From: Epiperipatus broadwayi
Taxonomy: Eukaryota > Onychophora > Udeonychophora > Euonychophora > Peripatidae
Reading direction: 5' to 3'
Assembly: GCA_028023455.1 (NCBI GenBank)
Contig: JAQFVV010000113.1
Location: 682,001-746,000, forward strand
Length of the DNA: 64,000 nt
The position numbers and the translations under genes are program-made. Shown here piece by piece: positions 58,231 to 64,000 of the stretch. Below the pieces are notes generated by a model. It made no database searches and was not told where the DNA came from. It worked only from the letters and a program-made list of their open reading frames with translations. How positions within the stretch are numbered: position 1 is the first letter of the stretch; each line of letters begins with the position of its first letter.

Positions 58231-58277
58231 AGGCTCCTCACTGACGAAGGCCACAAGCCAGAAACTAGTCTGGGGAT
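58231..58277 (+). ncRNA. Hammerhead-like motif, family A, plus copy
   Basis: GGCTCCTCA, CTGACGA, A, GGC/GCC helix, A, GAAACTAGTC (predicted cut after C), TGGGGA. It is identical in core to the minus copy of the same element. Confidence 0.55.
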
Positions 58278-58689
58278 ATTGGATGAGTAGGCACTAGATG
58301 GGATTTTATGCACAAGCCTTCTGGCATCCATTGATTATTCTGATTGGCACAGGGTGGCACTACTGTATGGAGAGAGTTTTGCCTTGTTTAATATCAATTA
58401 TGTGCTAGTATAAGAAACGGTGATCATGTGGTAATTAAGGACATGTCAGGTAATCTTAGACTTTTTCTCATAGCTGACTTGTAATCAATCTGGTTAAACA
58501 CTCAATAGTTGACAAATGGATATATAATCATTTTGATCTGGCAAATAAAGCAGATTTTAAAAACAATGTCACTTAGTCATGAGTGAAACATATTGCAAAT
58601 TTATCTGGTCCTGAGGAAATATTATATACTAAAGGCGTTGAGCTTTTTTTATTTATCTTATCTTTAGATAATATAATTTTTTGGTTCTT

Positions 58690-59215
58690 GATGCTGTATT
58701 GTGCTTGATTGATTTTTAATGTTTTTCCTAGCATCAAAGTCAATTGCTAAGTGTCCATGTTCTCCACACATGAAACATTGTGATCTTAGTTCTTTTATGT
58801 GGATAGTTAATATGTCATCTTGATTGACTATTTGATTGGGTATATCTTCTGTGTTTACAGCTTCATTTAACTTGATTTTAAAATGGAAAAATTGCTATAT
58901 ACCAGGGTAGAAGTATCATTTAAGCATATTGGCTTAATGTAGATTGCTTTTCCAAATGACTGGATTATGTTTTGAAAGTCTTGGATGTCATATCCAAAAT
59001 ATGTGTTTTTAATTATGCCAGTGAAGCAGTTTTGAAAGTTTTTATTGACCACAATCAGGGCATAATTTCTTAAGGACTTATCTGAGTTTGAAACCTTTTT
59101 GCGGATATTCATCAAAAATTCTACTGCAATATATTGGGAGCTCTCCAATGGATGAGATCGTATCCCATATTGCCTTTTTAGTCAGCTCTTCATATTAGCA
59201 GTTCACTAGGAAACT
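58690..59215 (-). pseudogene. Gag/ORF1-like relic with damaged zinc knuckle
   Basis: The minus frame at 59148-58867 (MESSQYIAVEFLMNIRKK ... YGKAIYIKPI-like ... STLVYSNFSILKSS) has no stop over 93 residues. One frame shift later comes FKIKLNEAVNTEDIPNQIVN and then RSQCFMCGEHGHLAIDF near 58765, a CCHC zinc knuckle (C-x2-C-x4-H) with the last Cys replaced by Phe. This layout (RNP-like fold followed by a zinc knuckle) is typical of retrotransposon ORF1/gag proteins in invertebrates. No RT was found next to it, and family A elements lie on both sides. Confidence 0.5.
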
Positions 59216-59266
59216 GATATAAGGTAAGGTTTTTACTAAAAATATTTTCAAACATGTAGTGTATAT

Positions 59267-59485
59267 TCAAAACAAAGCAAAACTCTCCATATAGTATTGC
59301 CATCTTGTGCTAACAAGAGCAATCAATGGATGCCAGAAGGCTTATGCATAAAATCCCTATCTAGTGCCTACTCATCCAATATCCATTGATTGCTCTTGTT
59401 AGCACAAGATACTATATGGAGAGTTTTGCTTTGTTTTGAATTGTTTAATAACAATTATGTGCTAGTATGAGATAGTGATCATGTG
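59267..59485. mobile_element. Short family A element, 13-bp TSD
   Basis: ATGTAGTGTATAT at 59254-59266 and 59486-59498 encloses end X, about 100 bp of unit, its inverted copy (from about 59390) and end Y (TATGTGCTAGTATGAGATAG). The motif-containing part of the unit is absent. Confidence 0.9.
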
Positions 59486-59498
59486 ATGTAGTGTATAT

Positions 59499-60261
59499 GT
59501 TAAAATAATATTTATGACATTATTATTTAATTTTTTTATAGAACAAATTCTATTTTTATTATAAAAATAAAAATTTATATTGATAAAATAATATATTGAA
59601 ATCATGAAAAGATACAGTCCCTGTTGCCCTGTTGTTCCATAAGTTGATAATGTGGAAAATGCGGTTGAGATGGCTGAGATCGATAATGCAGAAGAAAGTG
59701 CGACTAACCATCACTTGACTTGCAATTCTTTATGCATGCAAGTTTTTATATATTTCCACATAAGCTAAAACTATTCTATATTTTAATAATAGATTCACAT
59801 TTTCTAAAATAATAAATAAATTTCTTAAGGTTATTCAAATATATGTGTACTCGTAGTCATATTCTATTTTATTAATAAAAATCTTTGAAAATATATTGTT
59901 TCTTACTATACGAATTAATTAAGAGTAATTCAATCTGTGCTTTAAAACTAGAGCTAGAAATTTTAAATACAAAGTTGATTAATGAATTATCTCAAGGTTT
60001 TATGCATGGATATAAAGTGTGTTTGTGCATTTTAAAATACAATATAAAAAGGATTTTATGTACATCATCATATCCAATACTTTTATGTTTCAGATGACAT
60101 TAATACAATAATGATGTATTTAGTCTAAATAGATTTTATATGTAATCTAGTAACTTAAATATAATCTTTTTAATATCATGAATATGCAGTGATGATGTTT
60201 CTTTAATAATGACATTAGAGATTATTATTATTATTCCAAGATAATATGTTAAAGATAAAGC
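59499..60261. other. AT-rich stretch without recognised features
   Basis: A slightly GC-richer patch at 59600-59720 reads MKRYSPCCPVVP and then VDNVENAVEMAEIDNAEESA in plus frame after a stop. No known family; it may be part of the element that supplied the zinc-knuckle relic. Confidence 0.35.
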
Positions 60262-60319
60262 ATATGATATTAATATTATCTATATTCTTTATTACATTTT
60301 ACAGTGCTTTTTTACAACT

Positions 60320-60366
60320 CACTATTCACAGTTTCGATTGTCCCAGCAATCTTCTTCAGAATTATA
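60320..60366 (-). ncRNA. Hammerhead-like motif, left arm
   Basis: Minus strand: CTGAAGA, A, helix GATTG/CAATC (perfect 5 bp, loop CTGGGA), GAAACTGTG. The cleavage position is G instead of C/A/U, which should block cutting. Confidence 0.5.
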
Positions 60367-60582
60367 ACAAACATAATACAAATATATGAATACAAATATA
60401 CATGAGCCTATAATCTTATATTTTATAAATATACATATATTATATATCTTATAATCATTATAAGATATAATCATTACAATCATATATTCTATCTTATAAT
60501 GATTATAAGATAAAATATATATATATAATATAAAATTATATGTTCATGTATATTTTTATTCATGTATTTGTATTGTGTTTGT

Positions 60583-60630
60583 TATAGTTCTGAAGAAGAC
60601 TGCTAGGGCAATCGAAACTGTCAATAGTGA
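60583..60630 (+). ncRNA. Hammerhead-like motif, right arm
   Basis: Plus strand: GTT, CTGAAGA, A, helix GACTG/CAATC (one mismatch, loop CTAGGG), GAAACTGTC, AATAGTG. It has a proper GTC triplet, and helix I can start with GTT pairing AAT (one G·U). Confidence 0.5.
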
Positions 60631-60688
60631 GTTGCAAAATAGCATTGTAAAAGTAGTAAAGAATATAGATGATATTAATATTATATGA

Positions 60689-62113
60689 ATTTGACAATGC
60701 AATAAAAAAAAGATAAAGTTATAATACTTCATAAAGAAAATAAAGCATATGTATTAGATAAAGCAAAACTTTTGATTTTGAAAGCTTAAATGAATATGAT
60801 TGGCAAATGGATATTTTTTTAATGATCATCACCATCAATCATTTACAAAAGAGTATAGCCATTGCAACTTCAAGAAAAAACGACTTTTATGATGAATATA
60901 TAAATCAAATCATAAACTTTAAATATATCACCATATATAACATGGTGATACATTAGGCCAATTTTTTTTTTATCTCTTAATGAAATTGTTCTAACTTTTT
61001 CTGCAGCAGACTTTCCACTCTATAAGATTGCAGTACCTTGAATAACTGTGGTACCATTGTATTCTATTCCTGGACCATTTATTTCAGTGAAAACAATTAA
61101 TACTGCACTTTTTTAGAGTACTTTGAATTAATTTTTTTAAGTAAATGAGGCTTGTTTGACTTTGTCATGAAAACCCATATTCAAATTTTATCATAAAATA
61201 TTTTTTAGGAGATACTGCATTCATTAAGATCTATAAATAAACATGAGACAATTGTTTATTAACAGAATCATTATTAATCAAAATTTAACATATTTAATTT
61301 TATCATTTTCCTAGCTTATTGCTACTTAAATACTAGTAATCCATTTTACACTACTCCAGTCAAGCACCCTCTAAGAAAGTCTGAATAATCAATGAATACC
61401 AGATGCTAGAATTAATTCTCTATTACTTCACTGATGATGATCAATAAAGGGAAATTAGCAGAGAATGTTGCTTAGAATATATAATCATATGAAGAAAGTA
61501 ATAAAATAAAATGATGTAATAGATTGAATTAGTACTGTTAATATGTTTAATATCACAGTTTATTTGCAATAAAAAAAATTTGATTAATATAAAAAAATGT
61601 ATTTTTTTGTTCAAGTCGTCTGAATATTTATTTTAGTCGTAAAAATAACTGCATAAACTTTAAATTTATTCTTATAGTAAATTCTAATTAATTGTGGCAA
61701 AAATTTTAATTAACACTTTAATCAAATTTTAAAAAATTATTAACTTTTAGATTTTCATTTCATTAAAACTTCCTACTAAATAAACTTCAGTATTTTATAG
61801 CAATTTAAGAAGGCATAAACGAAGAAAAAATGAATCAAAATTTATACGCCTGAAATGCAAATTTTTTTCAACTTTATTAGCTACGTAATATGTTGATAGT
61901 AAACTATTTTTAGCAACAAAAACAGCAAATATAAATGTTATGGTTTAAAGATTATTCAGAACTGGGATTTTTGTAAAAATTAAATTTAGTAAAAAAATAA
62001 AATCTGTACATTGCATAATAAATCTGGAAGAAATAAAAAAGTTATAATAAATATTAAATATTTTTAATCGATATAACTCATTTTATAAACGAATAAGAAA
62101 ACGGAGAAATAAA
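60689..62113. other. AT-rich stretch without recognised features
   Basis: Homopolymer runs and A/T-rich sequence only. Confidence 0.5.
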
Positions 62114-62225
62114 AGTGCTGTATGGTTTAGTGCGATGGTAGACGGTGCCCACTGGAGATCAAAGTTCGTGGATTGTGACATTTTTCGTCACTTCTGATAT
62201 TCACATTTTTTATGATTTCCTATTT
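62114..62225 (+). repeat. tRNA-like SINE, family T
   Basis: GTGCTGTATGGTTTAGTGCG, ATGGTAGACGGTGCCCACTG and AAAGTTCGTGGATTGTGAC: an A-box-like and a B-box-like block about 45 bp apart, as in tRNA-derived SINE heads. It matches 14655-14765 over its whole length. The 3' end lacks a clear tail. Confidence 0.6.
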
Positions 62226-64000
62226 AGTCAAAATAGAAAAAGGGAAGATATTATTTTTGTTTTTTTATATAACAAAGATAAACTATAAGATCAATGCCTA
62301 TACGTGTAACCCACTGTATTCATCATGTGAAAAGGTTCATATTACAATTCTGCTGAAGTGTTCTTGAATGAATATAAATGCTCATTTGATCATTCAACTA
62401 ATATAAATACTTTTTTCTTCAAATAAAATAGTTAATTACCATTTATAAACAAATATTGGATGATTTAATAAAATATTATGAATCTATTTAACTTCTCCGA
62501 TACACCTCTAAGATCCACCCAAGGTTTACATTATATTTTGTTCCAGGTCTTCTAATATAATAGCATATACAGCATCTAATAGCTCACATTTTGTAGATCA
62601 ACACTGATTAAAATAGAGTACATACTATTTATTAAACTGAAGTGTATAGTGATCTTTAATATGCATATATAGATATTACAACCTAAAAAAGATTGAATGA
62701 TTGTTACCAAATGTTTCAAGACAATCGCTCAGTATCTCATAACTGATCAAAAGCCAATGCATTAAGCACCAAAATTATAACCCCCAAAATAACAAAACTA
62801 TCAGTGAAATATTCTATTAAGAAGTACTAACAATAAGTCACAATCAGATAAAAACAGGCTTTGATTCAAACAATATGGTAATCTAGGCTAAGCTCACAGT
62901 TCTAAATATATCATATATGCTATAATAAAAAATGCCAAAGTATAAGAATAATAATCTAAGCATTGTAAATATACTAATTACATATAATAAATTTTGAGAG
63001 GAGGAGAACTCTGAACTCATTCTTCTAAAATACAAATGCTCATAATATGGAAAGAATTTACCAATAAGTAAGTTAGGTTATAATATATTCTTTATCATAA
63101 CACTTTTAATATCTCCCTCCAATATAATACCACATCTCATAACTACTATTTTCAACATTCCATTGCAATGATCTGATCCACAATTCAAAACTCTTGATAA
63201 AGCATAATAACGTTTCTTAGGCTTTATTTGGGCCACTTTTCTTTTCAAGATAATTTCTTTTGCCAAAAAACAATTTCTTTTGAACAATAACAAAAATCTC
63301 AGAGTTCTTTATTAAATATTTCTAATATTAAAATTTTCACACTTTTATTTTATTTTTGAATTATTAAATAATGAATGGCATTATAATGAAAATATAAGAA
63401 GACATACTCTTACCCCTAAGATAACATCTATCTAATTTACAATAATAATATCAAATTTAAATAAAAGCATTTTAATTAAAAATAAAATACATAGAAATTC
63501 TTAATTTAGAATAAAATAATAATGCACTAGGTTAGTATTTAAATACCAAGGGTGGATAAAGGATTTTATGGCTACTCAGGGTATCCTATTAACAACTCAT
63601 CCCAAATCTTTCCTATAAATTTAAGATAAATAATTGAAGCATTAAATTTATGATGTATAATCAATTACAATCTTATAAATAAGCAAATAATAATGTTATC
63701 ACAAAAGCAGTCTTTTCATAATAAAGTGATCATTTAAGATAATAAGAAAATGAATGAATATTTATTTCTTAGATGCATTCTTAATATCTGTAGATTATTC
63801 TAACAAAATGATTATAATCTTCAATTTTACATGCACGTCTTAATAACTAAAATAAAATATAATTATATCATTGATTATATAATATTAAGATTTTTGGATA
63901 AATAGTATGTGACTGAGACAAATTTAACAATAAAATATAACATTTATTTAACATTACGGACAATCAAATAAACAACAATGTTGGAAATGTACAATCTTCA
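62226..64000. other. AT-rich stretch without recognised features
   Basis: No frame, shared repeat or motif recognised up to the window end. The 71-residue minus frame at 63078-63293 has no known domain. Confidence 0.5.

Larger units (their letters stand above)
57732..58430. mobile_element. Family A palindrome, 14-bp TSD, intact motifs
   Basis: GTAATTAAGGACAT at 57718-57731 and 58431-58444 flanks a 699-bp foldback: end X, one arm to about 58070, its inverted copy to about 58392, then a short end Y (TATGTGCTAGTATAAGAAAC). The arms are over 95 percent alike by eye. It carries one hammerhead-like motif on each strand (57846-57890 minus, 58231-58277 plus), both with the complete core. Confidence 0.9.
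60262..60688. mobile_element. Palindromic element with two hammerhead-like motifs
   Basis: Arms of about 200 bp (60262-60460 and 60480-60688) pair over GATATTAATATTATCTATAT, CTTTATTACATTTTACA, CAACTCACTATTCACAG and AATACAAATA segments. The centre is itself a run of small AT palindromes (ATCTTATAATCATTATAAGAT). Each arm carries the motif in opposite orientation. It is noncoding. Confidence 0.85.

Overview
This 64 kb window is very A+T-rich (roughly three quarters A/T by eye) eukaryotic, animal-type DNA. I find no intron-exon gene, rRNA or credible host protein gene. Almost every coding signal belongs to a transposable element, most of them decayed. The mix of several Penelope-like element (PLE) lineages, an RTE-type LINE, a Jockey/CR1/L2-like LINE, a mariner relic, tRNA-derived SINEs and many simple repeats suggests an invertebrate. 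A lophotrochozoan such as a cephalopod mollusc is only a guess.

Layout. 0-9 kb: unremarkable AT-rich DNA with inverted-repeat (foldback) elements at 1.2, 2.2, 2.9, 5.1 and 8.7 kb, a possible PLE reverse-transcriptase (RT) scrap at 0.15 kb and a promoter-like motif cluster at 7.0 kb. 9-21 kb: a 985-bp palindromic element (family A), another foldback, a mariner relic, a PLE 3' fragment with a GIY-YIG domain, a perfect-hairpin insertion, a family B element, a degenerate tetranucleotide tract and a second family A element. 22-24 kb: a longer PLE relic (RT plus GIY-YIG). 25-33 kb: families P, C, A, a direct duplication that preserves an empty insertion site, and trinucleotide repeats. 33-45 kb: the most element-dense part, with a truncated RTE copy (minus), a nearly intact LINE (minus) lying between two (TAA)n tracts, and a full-length RTE (plus) with an 11-bp target-site duplication (TSD), itself split by a family B insertion. 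46-54 kb: PLE relics in both orientations, two small insertions inside one of them, an inverted PLE pair and two SINEs. 54-64 kb: mostly featureless, with a SINE, two family A elements flanking a zinc-knuckle relic, and a palindromic element at 60.3 kb.

Main theme. Many repeats here are palindromes or tandem/inverted multimers whose units carry a motif resembling a hammerhead ribozyme (CTGANGA, short helix, GAAA, then often GTC). Five family A insertions and several others are bounded by clear 12-15 bp TSDs, which fits target-primed retrotransposition. PLEs are the element class known to carry minimal hammerheads, and PLE coding relics are abundant in the window, so the simplest reading is a community of non-autonomous, ribozyme-bearing foldback elements mobilised by PLEs. 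Catalytic activity is unproven, and the motifs deviate from the canonical core at the base of helix II.

A second, technical, observation is a 24-base match to the Illumina TruSeq adapter inside a PLE relic at 49658-49681, which points to a local assembly error.
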